A DNA stretch of 14,134 nucleotides from CAYHPY01 sp964358485 (GTDB lineage: Bacteria > Elusimicrobiota > Elusimicrobia > UBA1565 > UBA9628), in assembly GCA_964358485.1 (NCBI GenBank), contig CAYHPY010000097.1, forward strand, positions 1 to 14,134. The letters are read 5' to 3'. Numbering within the stretch: the first letter of the stretch is position 1; each line of letters begins with the position of its first letter. Of the stretch, positions 1 through 7,379 are shown in pieces. The notes below the pieces were generated by a model. It was given only the letters and a program-made list of their open reading frames with translations, did no database searches and was not told where the DNA came from. Position numbers and translations under genes: made by a program.

Positions 1-2326
1 AGACGCCCATGAGGTGGTCGGTCGTGAGGCCGTCGTCAGGATCGGCTTCGATGAGGGCGCGAACAAGCGCGAGCAATTGAAGGCGATACTCTGACGTCAT
101 TTTGATCTTAGCTAACTTGGCTTCTGCTTCATCAACGGTGGCCACCTTTAAGGAGGCAGGGAAGATCTGTACCTGGTTTTCTTCGCGGGAAAGCAAGGCC
201 GCCTCTTCAAGCCAGGCGATGGAGGTGCGCACGCGCGTGTCATCGGTGGCGCTGTCCCGAACGAAGAAGCCGTCCGTCTCTTCGGCAAGAATCTCGCCAG
301 CGGTGGCCACGACCTCTCCATCGAGCCGTTTTCTGCGATCGAGGTTCTTGAGGGACTTTAGGATTGATTGGATTTCCCTGTGGGTGAGGCGAGAGCGTGC
401 CGACATGCCAAATTGCTTCTCAACATCATCCTGAGTATAGAGAAGAACGCAGTTCGCCGACCGGCGGTCACGACCGGCTCGGCCCGCTTCTTGCAGATAG
501 TTCTCAAGCGATCCAGGAATGTCAGCGTGGATGACCAGCCTCACGTCGGGCTTGTCGATTCCCATGCCGAAGGCGTTGGTGGCGCAAATAACCCGTAAAT
601 CGCCCCGAATAAAGCCCTCGAGGGCGACCTTTTTGGATTCCGGCGGCAAACCTGCGTGGAAATGACCCGCGAGCAGGCCCTTTTGACGCAAAAAATCCGC
701 CACCTCTTCCGTTTGCCTGCGGGAAGCGCAGTAAATGATGGCGCCTCCGGGCAACGCCAGCGGCAGGGTTTCAAGGAGCACTTGGTGGATGTGAGCGAAC
801 TTTTCGCCGGGAGTGGTCGGAATCACCGAAAACTCCAAGTTCGTTCGTGTGGCGCCGCCGTCTAGCACCCGGAGGTCCACCCCCAGCTTTTTATGAAAAT
901 GGTCCTTCAGGTCGGAGACGACGTCCGGCTTGGCGGTCGCCGTTAGGCAGAGGATCGGCGGCATGGGCCCGGTCCCTGCCATCTTCTTGATGAACCGCCC
1001 GACATATCGGTAATCAGGCCGGAAGTCGTGGCCCCATTTTGAAAGGCAGTGAGCTTCATCAAGGACCCAACTGCCGATCTCCCTTTGCGCCAGGACTTTC
1101 TGGATCGTGCGGCTGCGCAGTTGCTCCGGAGAAACCAGGAGAATGCTGATGTCTCCCAACCTGATACGGTCCAAGACATCGGCGCGCTCCGGCAAGGACA
1201 AAAGCCCGTTTACGGCGGCGCAGGACATGATGTTGCGTGACTTGAGTCCAGCGACTTGGTCGGCCATGAGAGCCACGAGCGGAGAAATCACGACCGTTAG
1301 TTCACCGGTTTTGTCGTAACGCGATAAGGCCGGAATCTGATAGCAAAGCGACTTTCCGGCGCCCGTTGGCAGGATAGCCAGCAGATGTTCTCCCCGCATG
1401 GCGGCCTCGATGATCGTTTGCTGAAGCGAGCTCCCGTCGGGGCCGGCAGGTTCGGAGCGAAAATCCGTGAAGCCGAACCAATGAAAAAGCTCCTTGCGCG
1501 AGTCGTGGTGCTCTCGGCACCACGCGCAGTTGTGCTTCCCGCACGTGGTGTCGCGAAGGCGGCGGACGATTTTTCCGGCCTCAGGAAACTGGTGCCGGAC
1601 CCATGGAGCCATCACGGAGTTTCCGCCGGCGACCGACAGCCAGGAGAGCGCATAAGCGAGCGGCCAACCACTCTTGTCCGCGGCGGCTATGATAGCGTGT
1701 CCGTGGGTCAAACAGGCTTGACCGGCCAAAACCCGGTCGATCGCGGCGATGGCTTCTCCTTCAGTAGGGCGCTGTCCCATCCGTATGGCGGCGAACAAGG
1801 TATCCAGAGCTCGCGTGCCGTCGCCGCCAGTCGTCAGCCAATGCCACGCGGCAAGAAGATCGGGATTCGTTTTATTGGTTTCCTGGAATGCACGACACTG
1901 GTCGCGGAAAACATCCAGGGTCAGGCGCGCATCCATGTCCGGGTCATTGAGGCGCCCACGCCTCAATTGGCCATCCTGGTAGTGCTTGATGAGGTGGTGG
2001 TAGGGGTTGCGGGGGAACGCGAGGGGGTTCAGGCGGAGCGTGTCTATCATCGGCAGCGTTAGAAGGCGCAAGTCGGGGCTGGCCGCGGCCAGATGAGGGG
2101 CGTCAAAGGCGATCAGATTGTGGCCGAGCAGGTATTTTGCTGTCTGGGCGAAAGCGTCGAGTTCGGCCAAGGCTTTCGACAGGTCCCCTTTCTTGTGGAC
2201 AAAAGACTCTCCGGTGTCGCTTCTAACGGCGGCGAATCGATTGATTCGTGCGTCGCGGATGCCGACTTCGAGGTCGATTGAAAGGCCGGGCGGGAGGAAG
2301 CTGTTTCCCTCTATATCTCTGTTCAT
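1..2326 (-). CDS. RecQ-family DNA helicase with N-terminal DEDD-type exonuclease domain (3' end outside window)
   Basis: Predicted ATP-dependent 3'-5' DNA helicase fused to a 3'-5' exonuclease-like domain. The frame is open for 775 codons from ATG 2326 through the left edge, with no frameshift. Residues 14-140 resemble an RNase T/DnaQ fold: Exo I SIDLE (D18, E20), Exo II GHNLIAFD (N70, D75) and Exo III around LNDPDMDAR (D132), where Asn127 sits at the usual DEDDh His position. A Cys/His cluster follows (C262, C267, C270, H273/H274) and may bind zinc. RecQ motifs come next: motif I TGAGKS (K325), motif II DEAH (423-426), TATAK, FGMGIDKPDVR and QEAGRAGRD (612-620). A RecQ-C-terminal-like helical region starts near 640. 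The upstream frame stops at 2366 with no other ATG/GTG/TTG, which fixes the start. No strong Shine-Dalgarno is visible. Exonuclease-RecQ fusions are known from bacterial accessory regions. A defence or repair role is inference. Helicase call very sure; exonuclease activity less so. Confidence 0.93.
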   Translation of the reverse strand, partial: MNRDIEGNSFLPPGLSIDLEVGIRDARINRFAAVRSDTGESFVHKKGDLSKALAELDAFAQTAKYLLGHNLIAFDAPHLAAASPDLRLLTLPMIDTLRLNPLAFPRNPYHHLIKHYQDGQLRRGRLNDPDMDARLTLDVFRDQCRAFQETNKTNPDLLAAWHWLTTGGDGTRALDTLFAAIRMGQRPTEGEAIAAIDRVLAGQACLTHGHAIIAAADKSGWPLAYALSWLSVAGGNSVMAPWVRHQFPEAGKIVRRLRDTTCGKHNCAWCREHHDSRKELFHWFGFTDFRSEPAGPDGSSLQQTIIEAAMRGEHLLAILPTGAGKSLCYQIPALSRYDKTGELTVVISPLVALMADQVAGLKSRNIMSCAAVNGLLSLPERADVLDRIRLGDISILLVSPEQLRSRTIQKVLAQREIGSWVLDEAHCLSKWGHDFRPDYRYVGRFIKKMAGTGPMPPILCLTATAKPDVVSDLKDHFHKKLGVDLRVLDGGATRTNLEFSVIPTTPGEKFAHIHQVLLETLPLALPGGAIIYCASRRQTEEVADFLRQKGLLAGHFHAGLPPESKKVALEGFIRGDLRVICATNAFGMGIDKPDVRLVIHADIPGSLENYLQEAGRAGRDRRSANCVLLYTQDDVEKQFGMSARSRLTHREIQSILKSLKNLDRRKRLDGEVVATAGEILAEETDGFFVRDSATDDTRVRTSIAWLEEAALLSREENQVQIFPASLKVATVDEAEAKLAKIKMTSEYRLQLLALVRALIEADPDDGLTTDHLMGV

Positions 2327-2378
2327 AAGCGCATGGCTCAGGCCTTTGCGTTCGCCCCAATCCCCCTAGCCAGCCTTT

Positions 2379-2630
2379 TTAGACTCTACGGCCCTTCGGA
2401 TGGGCATGATTATTTAGCGGCTTATGGATCCGCCTTTCGTTCGCGGCCCGGGTCTTTTTCTCCGTCATCAGACACGCTTCGTTCACGGCCTCAAGAAGGG
2501 CGAGCGACAGATTCCTTTCCGGCGCCTGGCAGTGAAATCCAAAATCACCTCGATAGCGCAGTGCGAAAGCGATTTGATCCGGCACTGCGGCGGGGAACTC
2601 AAAAGGCCCGTCCCTGTTCAGAAACAACAT
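2379..2630 (-). CDS. hypothetical small protein, 83 aa (doubtful)
   Basis: ORF on the same strand as its neighbours. It begins 12 nt after the DUF2283 gene stop (2643) and ends 52 nt before the helicase start, so it fills the gap of an apparent operon. I recognise no family. The first 55 residues look globular (aromatic and Leu/Ala-rich helical stretches around FALRYRGDFGF and NLSLALLEAVNEACL), while the last 25 are basic and His/Asn-rich. No Shine-Dalgarno precedes ATG 2630; the upstream bases are C-rich. The ORF could be real and translationally coupled, or a chance frame in a non-coding spacer. Without it, 2327-2642 would hold nothing I can name. Confidence 0.3.
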   Translation of the reverse strand: MLFLNRDGPFEFPAAVPDQIAFALRYRGDFGFHCQAPERNLSLALLEAVNEACLMTEKKTRAANERRIHKPLNNHAHPKGRRV

Positions 2631-2642
2631 GCAGGCGGGAGA

Positions 2643-2942
2643 TTAGGCGGGTTGGTAGACCCCGAGCATCTGGGGCTTGATCTCCCGAAGACGTGGCTCT
2701 CCGAATTCCTTGGCGATTCTCCTCAGAACGGTGGTTATCCGAGCCTCATATTTCAAGGACTTCGGTGAGAAAATCTCGACTCCAATCAAGTGGCCCCTGG
2801 AATTGAGGTCCACCATGATGTGGGAGGATTCTTCTCGGGTTTCAACCACGACTCCATCCCGGAACTTGATGTAGGCCATGTGAGAGGCCGGATCGTATTT
2901 CATTTCGGCACCGTCGGGAAACTTAATGATTAGAAAGGCCAT
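2643..2942 (-). CDS. DUF2283 family protein, probable antitoxin
   Basis: A 99-residue protein with the DUF2283 signature. A KYDP start of the domain (about residues 15-18) is followed by a MAYIKF strand, then VVETRE, then an I-V-D-L-N-S-R-G strand-turn and LIGVEIFSPKS (about 53-63). Family members are usually 60-75 residues; this one has a 13-residue N-terminal extension and a basic C-terminal helix of about 35 residues (RITTVLRRIAKEF). ATG 2942 lies 1 nt after the stop of the upstream toxin-like gene, and a GGGGGAAG tract lies about 13 nt upstream, so coupling to the toxin gene is likely. DUF2283 genes are commonly found next to DUF4258 genes and predicted to encode the antitoxin. Family call firm; antitoxin role inferred from pairing. 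Confidence 0.85.
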   Translation of the reverse strand: MAFLIIKFPDGAEMKYDPASHMAYIKFRDGVVVETREESSHIMVDLNSRGHLIGVEIFSPKSLKYEARITTVLRRIAKEFGEPRLREIKPQMLGVYQPA

Positions 2943-2943
2943 T

Positions 2944-3186
2944 TTAATTTAGAGACTTCCCCCAAAATGCAGTCAGGACGAAGCACCGCTTCCCTTTTAT
3001 TACTTTTACTACAATGACGAGCGTTCGGCCACGAAGCATGCAAAATATTCGGTAACTCCCATCAGCTTGCCTTACTTCGCTGCAACCATCACGCATCCCA
3101 GATAGAATGTATTCTTTCTGAATCTGGCGTTCTTTGAGGCGATCCTCAGCATGACGGCTATATTCCAGCTTCTCACAGAGGGGCAT
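2944..3186 (-). CDS. DUF4258 family protein, probable RelE-like toxin
   Basis: An 80-residue protein matching DUF4258. It has the hallmark N-terminal helix YSRHAEDRLKERQI (residues 9-22), then strands around GSYRIFCMLRGRTLVIVVKVI and the closing CFVLTAFWGKS, the family's usual end. The fold is thought to resemble RelE/ParE-type ribonuclease toxins; the conserved His12, Arg17 and Glu19 of the first helix are present, so the gene looks intact. It is first in a minus-strand operon, toxin before antitoxin. ATG 3186 is only 4 nt downstream of a good -10 hexamer, so the transcript may be leaderless. No Shine-Dalgarno is visible and no alternative ATG precedes the conserved helix. AT-richer composition than the genes to the right suggests acquisition. 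Confidence 0.87.
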   Translation of the reverse strand: MPLCEKLEYSRHAEDRLKERQIQKEYILSGMRDGCSEVRQADGSYRIFCMLRGRTLVIVVKVIKGKRCFVLTAFWGKSLN

Positions 3187-3190
3187 CTAT

Positions 3191-3219
3191 AGTGTAGGCC
3201 CTAACCCCCAAATAGTCAA
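3191..3219 (-). promoter_or_regulatory. sigma70-type promoter of the toxin-antitoxin/helicase operon
   Basis: On the minus strand, TTGACT (3219-3214) and TACACT (3196-3191) are separated by exactly 17 nt: five of six -35 consensus matches and four of six at -10. The -10 ends 4 nt before the ATG at 3186, so initiation at the usual distance would fall on or next to the start codon, implying leaderless or near-leaderless translation. An AT-rich tract (about 3231-3250) upstream of the -35 could serve as an UP element or an operator for autoregulation. No second promoter is evident before the helicase gene. Confidence 0.65.
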
Positions 3220-3316
3220 TGGCAGGGCGGTTAATAATAGCAATATTCATCCTGCACTGCCCCGGAGCCCGGGAGGCTGCCCGTTGCCCGGCTACAGACT
3301 CTGGGAAGTCAGCCGG
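3220..3316. other. intergenic spacer at the composition boundary
   Basis: Short gap between the promoter of the toxin-antitoxin operon and the end of the cytochrome peroxidase gene. It contains an AT-rich tract (about 3231-3250) and a GC-rich stretch with CCCGGG-type short inverted repeats (about 3258-3295). No stable stem followed by a T-run is present, so I cannot call a terminator for the peroxidase gene. I see no tRNA, att-like direct repeat or transposon end. It marks the change from the moderate-GC left block to the very GC-rich right block. Confidence 0.4.
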
Positions 3317-5374
3317 TTATTGGCGTAGGCTCTTAACCGCCGCGCAGGCGGCTTCCAGGATTTCCTTGCCGCTCTCGTCCACGCTTTTCGGGGCGTCTGC
3401 GATCATCGCCCGGCACAGCCGCCGGTCCCCGCAAATCTCCGGATCGTTCTTGCGGAGCGCGGGGCCGTACATCACGATGGATTTGCAGCGGTTGAGCCAG
3501 GCCACCGGCCCGCCCACCAGCGCTTCGCAGACGGATTCCTCGCCTCGCGGCATCAAACGGCTCAAGAGGTTCAGGCAGGATTCCTTTTTTTCCAGGTTGA
3601 GATAGCGCGGGACGAGTTGGTCGCAGGCCCGGCCGGGATCTTTTTTGTTTTCGTCCAAAATCCGGCAGGAGGCCTCGGCCTCCGGCCGCGGGATGCCCTG
3701 ATAGGAATGCAGGACCGAGAGCACGCAGCGCTTGAAATAATCCGGGCTGTCGGCGACGAAGGCGCGGACCGTGGTGTTCTCGTAATACCGCTCCCGGCAC
3801 GCCTCGTCGGCCGGGACCGAGACGCCGAAGTAGACCTTCCTCAAACCCTTGAGTTCGTCGCAAGGAGCCGGGGAATCCTGGATCAGACAGCGGTACTCGT
3901 AGTGGAACAACACCCGTTCGTGAAAGGGAATCCAGACCTGCTCGGTGGCCCCGGGCCCCAGGCTTCCTCGGGCCAGGTCGGACAGCAGAGAGGTCACGGT
4001 GGCGCCTGGAGCGCAAGGCCCGCCGGGAGCGGGAGACGGAGCCGCGGCCGCCGCGGGTGAGGCGCAGGCCAGGGTCGATTTTCTCAGGGCCTGGGCGCGG
4101 CGCGCGACCTCGGACGGCGACTCTCCGGGCGGCCGGGCCGCGCGGGAGAGTGCCTCGGCGCCCGCCTTGAGGGAGGCGGCGCAGCGCGCGTCCATGACCA
4201 GGCCGGGCAGGCGCGCGGATTCCTCGGCCAGGATCAAGGCCCGGGCGCGAACGCCGTCCCGGTCCTTGTTTTTGGCGGCGTGCTCCAGGGCGTCCAACCG
4301 CAGGCGCAGAAGGTCCCGGCCCTCCTCCGCGGTGTCGGGACCGCCCGCGGGCGGCAGGATCGGGGCCTGCATGGCGATTTGCGGGGAGCTCAGCGCCTCC
4401 AGGAAGGCGACCAAGCCGTCCTTCTCCGCCTGGGTCAGGCCCAGGGGCTTGATGATCTCGTCGCGGTCCTCGGGCTCGTCGCCGCCCCGGTCGTAGAATT
4501 CCACCACGTCGCGCAAAGTGGCCAGGGACCCGTCGTGCATGTAGGGGCCGGTCAGGGCGGAGTTGCGCAGGGGCGGGGTCCGAAAGGCGCGCGAGAAGCG
4601 GGGGTCGTCGGGAACCACCGCGTGGCGTCCTCGGTCGGGGAAGCTCGGGTCTTTGCGGACGCCGACGTTGTGGAAGAAATCGTCGGAGAAGAAGGGGGTG
4701 TTGTGGCAGAACAGGCAGCGGCCCTTGTCGACGAAGGTCTTGAGGCCCAGCCGTTGCTTCTCATCCAGGGCCGAGGGATCCTTGCCGAAACGGTCGAAGG
4801 GGGTTTGCCCGAGCCGGACCTCCGCCCGCACGAAGGCCGAGAGCGCCCGGACCACCCGTTCCCCGGAGACTCCGCCCGGGCCGTAGACGGCGGCGAACTC
4901 TCGCGCGTAGCCCGGGATTCGTTCCAGGTCGAACACGAGCTCCGTGAGGTCGCGGCTCATCTCCAGGCGATTTTCCAGGGCGGTGCGGATGGCCTCCTCC
5001 AGCGTCAGCGCCCGCCCGTCCCAGAAATAAGGATGGGGGATGTTGCGATGGATGGTGAACAGCGAAGGGGTGTTGCGCCCCAGTTCCTGATGATGGATGC
5101 CGCGCGCCTTGCGCAGGCCGTCGGTCCAGGCCATGCCGGGGTGGTGGCAGGTGGAACAGCTCATGGCCTTGTTGGCCGCCAGGCGCGGGTCGAAGAACAA
5201 TTTTTTCCCGAGTTCGGCCTCGCCCGCGGCGGGGCGGGTCCGCGCCAGGTCCAGATCGATGAAGGAGCTTTGGACCTTGAGATAGGCCGCGGCGGCCTCG
5301 GGGTCCGGGTGAGGCGCGGCCGCGCACAAGGGCAAAACGGCCAAAAGCGCCAGGAGCGGTCTCAATGCATCCAT
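3317..5374 (-). CDS. MauG/CcpA-type di-haem cytochrome c peroxidase with Cys-rich C-terminal extension
   Basis: A 685-residue exported protein. Residues 1-20 form a signal peptide (hydrophobic core, then C-A-A-A; the lipobox is not canonical). Residues about 45-335 are the di-haem peroxidase domain. Haem motifs are CSTCH (73-77) and CLFCH (220-224); a Trp in YFWDGR (W119) sits where the inter-haem Trp is expected, and PYMHDGS (278-283) supplies the probable distal Met279/His280 ligand region. Family members reduce peroxide or oxidise a substrate in the periplasm. Most end near 330-400 residues; here a low-complexity Ala/Pro linker (about 438-455) leads to a further 230 residues with 13 cysteines, many in pairs 14-18 residues apart, which I cannot assign to a family. 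The start overlaps the upstream TPR gene by 13 nt. No Shine-Dalgarno is seen, so coupling is likely. Confidence 0.92.
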   Translation of the reverse strand: MDALRPLLALLAVLPLCAAAPHPDPEAAAAYLKVQSSFIDLDLARTRPAAGEAELGKKLFFDPRLAANKAMSCSTCHHPGMAWTDGLRKARGIHHQELGRNTPSLFTIHRNIPHPYFWDGRALTLEEAIRTALENRLEMSRDLTELVFDLERIPGYAREFAAVYGPGGVSGERVVRALSAFVRAEVRLGQTPFDRFGKDPSALDEKQRLGLKTFVDKGRCLFCHNTPFFSDDFFHNVGVRKDPSFPDRGRHAVVPDDPRFSRAFRTPPLRNSALTGPYMHDGSLATLRDVVEFYDRGGDEPEDRDEIIKPLGLTQAEKDGLVAFLEALSSPQIAMQAPILPPAGGPDTAEEGRDLLRLRLDALEHAAKNKDRDGVRARALILAEESARLPGLVMDARCAASLKAGAEALSRAARPPGESPSEVARRAQALRKSTLACASPAAAAAPSPAPGGPCAPGATVTSLLSDLARGSLGPGATEQVWIPFHERVLFHYEYRCLIQDSPAPCDELKGLRKVYFGVSVPADEACRERYYENTTVRAFVADSPDYFKRCVLSVLHSYQGIPRPEAEASCRILDENKKDPGRACDQLVPRYLNLEKKESCLNLLSRLMPRGEESVCEALVGGPVAWLNRCKSIVMYGPALRKNDPEICGDRRLCRAMIADAPKSVDESGKEILEAACAAVKSLRQ

Positions 5375-7323
5375 AGGGCGTAACCGTAATCGTCCCGCCG
5401 AAAGCCCTTGGCCAGGGACAGGCCGGCCTCGAGAATTTTGACCCGCGCGGCGTCGGAGGCGGGCGCGGCGGCGGGCAAACCGAGCTTTTTCTTGAGGTGG
5501 GAGATCATGAATTCCGGGATTTTATCGAAATCCGAGCGGAGGGCGGGGAAATTCCGCTCCGCGGCGCAAAGCAGGGCCCGGTTGAAGAGCGCCCAAGCTC
5601 CCACCGGCTCCCGGCTCAGATCCTCCCGGGCCCCGCGGCGCAGGCCCAGTTCCCGGCGGGCCTCCCCGCGCCACACCCAGGCTTCGCGGTCACCGGGAGT
5701 CTCCCGGACCGCGGCGTCGAGCAGGGCCAGGGCTTCTTTTTTATGGCCGAGCTTGAGGCGCGCGGCCGCCCGCCAGACCGCGGCGTGCCGGGCTCCCAGG
5801 GCGTGGGCCCAGTCCAAATCCTCCCGGGCCTCGGGATAACGGCCCAGCCAAAGCTTGAAGGCGCCGCGCCAGGCCAGCGCTTCTCCGACCTCCTCCCGGG
5901 GAGCCAGGTCCCGGGCTTGTTCGATTTCGGCCAGAGCGTCGGACGGGCGTCCGAGGCAAAGCAGGCATTCGGCCAGGAAGGACCGGATTCGCCAATCCAC
6001 CGGGGGAAACTTGAGGGCCCGCTCCAGCCGCCGTCGGGCCTCCGGGAACTCTCCCTGGCAAAGGAAATTCTGCCCGGCGCGAAATTGCATCCAGCCGTAG
6101 CGGGGGCCGGTCCAGCGGTCCAATCGACGCAGGTCGGCCAGGCCGCTTTTCCCGGGGCGCAAGGTCCCCCGATAAAGGTGGAGCCAGGGCTCGGGGGCTT
6201 TGAGGCCGTCGAGAGCCGCCAGCCAGGCCGCGCCCTTTTGGGCCGCCTCCTCCCGGGTCCAGGGAATGAGCAGGACGCGGATTTCCGCCAGGGACGGCCC
6301 TTCGTTCAGGATTTTTTCGGCTTCCGCGAAAGCCTCCGGAAAGCGCCCGTCGCGCATCCATTGGCGGAACAGGTCGGTCCGCTCGGAGCCGGGGCGTGGG
6401 CAAAGCTCGCCGGAACTTCGGCGCAGGCTTCGCGCGGCGTCCCAGCGCCCGCGGCCTTCCAGGATCAAGGCCCGCCCATCGAGGACGGCCGCCAATTCCC
6501 GGCGGACTTCCAATCGCCAAGGATCCAGGGCCAGGGCCGCGCGCAGGGCCGCTTCGGCCCGGTCCCACCTTCCGCCGGCTTGCTCCCGGACGCCCTCTTG
6601 GCGGAAAAACGCGGTCAAGGCGCGGCGCGCTTCCTCCCCCGCGGGATATTCCGATAGGGACGCCTCCAGGAATTTCCGGGCCTGGGCGCGTCGGCCGGCG
6701 GCAATCGCTCGACGGGAGAGCGCCAGCAGAATGTCTCCGGCCTCCTTGCGTCCGGCGTCTTCCCCATCCTCCAACGCGCCGGCGGAGCGGGCCGCGGCCA
6801 AGGCCCCTTTCCAGTCTCCCCGTCCCCGCGCCCGGCGGGCGGCGGCCAGGCGTGCGGCGGCCAATTCAGTCCGTCCCTGACCGTCGGAGGGCACGAGGGC
6901 CAGGGCCTGTTCCAGGTAGCGGGCTTGCCGGTCATGCCTGCCGCGGGCGCCGCAGGCCCGGGCCGCGGTTTTGAGGCAGTCCGCCCATTCCCGAATGACG
7001 GCGGGACCCGCTCCCCGCGCGGAGGCGGCGCGTTTAAAAATCGGCAGGGCGCTTTCGTGCCTCCCCCGTTGGCGGAGCATGCGGGCCAGTTCCAGGAAGG
7101 CGGGGGCGGAGGCTCCCGGGGCCCGGCAGAGTGCGTGCAGGCGCCGGATTGCCGCCTCCGTGCGGCCCAGAGCGTGCAGGCAATGGGCTTCGAAAATTCG
7201 GGTCTGGGGACGGCGGTCTCCCAGGATTTGCGCGCGGCGGAAGCAGGCCAAGGCCTCGGGGAATTTCCCGGCGTTGAAGCGGCCGTAGCCCAGGTCGACC
7301 TCTCGCCGGGCGGAGCGGTTCAT
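5362..7323 (-). CDS. tetratricopeptide-repeat protein upstream of the cytochrome peroxidase
   Basis: A 653-residue protein made almost wholly of helical TPR units about 34 residues long, starting with GYGRFNAGKFPEALACFRRA and recurring to about residue 570 (for example GEFPEARRRLERAL and GRYPEAREDLDWA). There is no signal peptide or membrane segment, so it is probably cytoplasmic and acts as a scaffold or partner-binding protein. The last 60 residues are different: a KKKLGLP stretch, an Ala-rich turn, a helix KILEAGLSLAKGF and a terminal RRDDYGYALWMH, which look like a distinct capping or docking tail. Its stop lies inside the first codons of the di-haem peroxidase gene, so the two are co-expressed. 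ATG 7323 has no Shine-Dalgarno but a TATAAA element 8 nt upstream. The role is unknown. Confidence 0.85.
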   Translation of the reverse strand: MNRSARREVDLGYGRFNAGKFPEALACFRRAQILGDRRPQTRIFEAHCLHALGRTEAAIRRLHALCRAPGASAPAFLELARMLRQRGRHESALPIFKRAASARGAGPAVIREWADCLKTAARACGARGRHDRQARYLEQALALVPSDGQGRTELAAARLAAARRARGRGDWKGALAAARSAGALEDGEDAGRKEAGDILLALSRRAIAAGRRAQARKFLEASLSEYPAGEEARRALTAFFRQEGVREQAGGRWDRAEAALRAALALDPWRLEVRRELAAVLDGRALILEGRGRWDAARSLRRSSGELCPRPGSERTDLFRQWMRDGRFPEAFAEAEKILNEGPSLAEIRVLLIPWTREEAAQKGAAWLAALDGLKAPEPWLHLYRGTLRPGKSGLADLRRLDRWTGPRYGWMQFRAGQNFLCQGEFPEARRRLERALKFPPVDWRIRSFLAECLLCLGRPSDALAEIEQARDLAPREEVGEALAWRGAFKLWLGRYPEAREDLDWAHALGARHAAVWRAAARLKLGHKKEALALLDAAVRETPGDREAWVWRGEARRELGLRRGAREDLSREPVGAWALFNRALLCAAERNFPALRSDFDKIPEFMISHLKKKLGLPAAAPASDAARVKILEAGLSLAKGFRRDDYGYALWMH

Positions 7324-7379
7324 GGAATAATTTTATACTATTTGGTGCTATTAGCGCGTCGACGAAGGAGCCCGCCGTT
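7324..7379. promoter_or_regulatory. divergent promoter region between the two TPR genes
   Basis: This 56-bp spacer is the only AT-rich tract in the surrounding 10 kb. On the plus strand TATACT (7334-7339) is a good -10 about 40 nt before the TTG start at 7380, leaving room for a leader with a Shine-Dalgarno. On the minus strand TATAAA (7337-7332) overlaps it and lies 8 nt before the ATG at 7323. Neither has a clear -35 at 16-18 nt. The overlapping -10 elements suggest the two transcripts compete or use an activator; this is inference. Confidence 0.45.
7367..7370 (+). promoter_or_regulatory. Shine-Dalgarno GGAG that fixes the TTG start at 7380
   Basis: GAAGGAG ends at 7370, nine bases before TTG 7380. 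The next in-frame ATG (7428) has no such sequence, so the TTG is preferred as the start of the second TPR gene. Confidence 0.6.

Noticed and set aside
1385..2062. 225-codon plus-strand ORF across the helicase N-terminus
   Set aside because: It lies antisense to the intact helicase frame, which shows exonuclease and RecQ motifs; the plus-strand product has no recognisable pattern.
1..2326. Helicase region read as a frameshifted pseudogene, because only short closed ORFs appear within it
   Set aside because: Hand translation from 2326 to position 2 gives one uninterrupted frame with all motifs in phase; it merely runs off the window.
3258..3295. GC-rich inverted repeats as a terminator of the peroxidase gene
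   Set aside because: Stems of only 5-6 bp with mismatches and no following T-run.
4280..5383. 367-codon plus-strand ORF opposite the cytochrome peroxidase
   Set aside because: High-GC shadow frame; the minus strand carries two CxxCH motifs and a signal peptide.
5497..6657. 386-codon plus-strand ORF opposite the TPR gene
   Set aside because: Gly/Pro/Gln-rich composition typical of a shadow frame; TPR periodicity is clear on the other strand.
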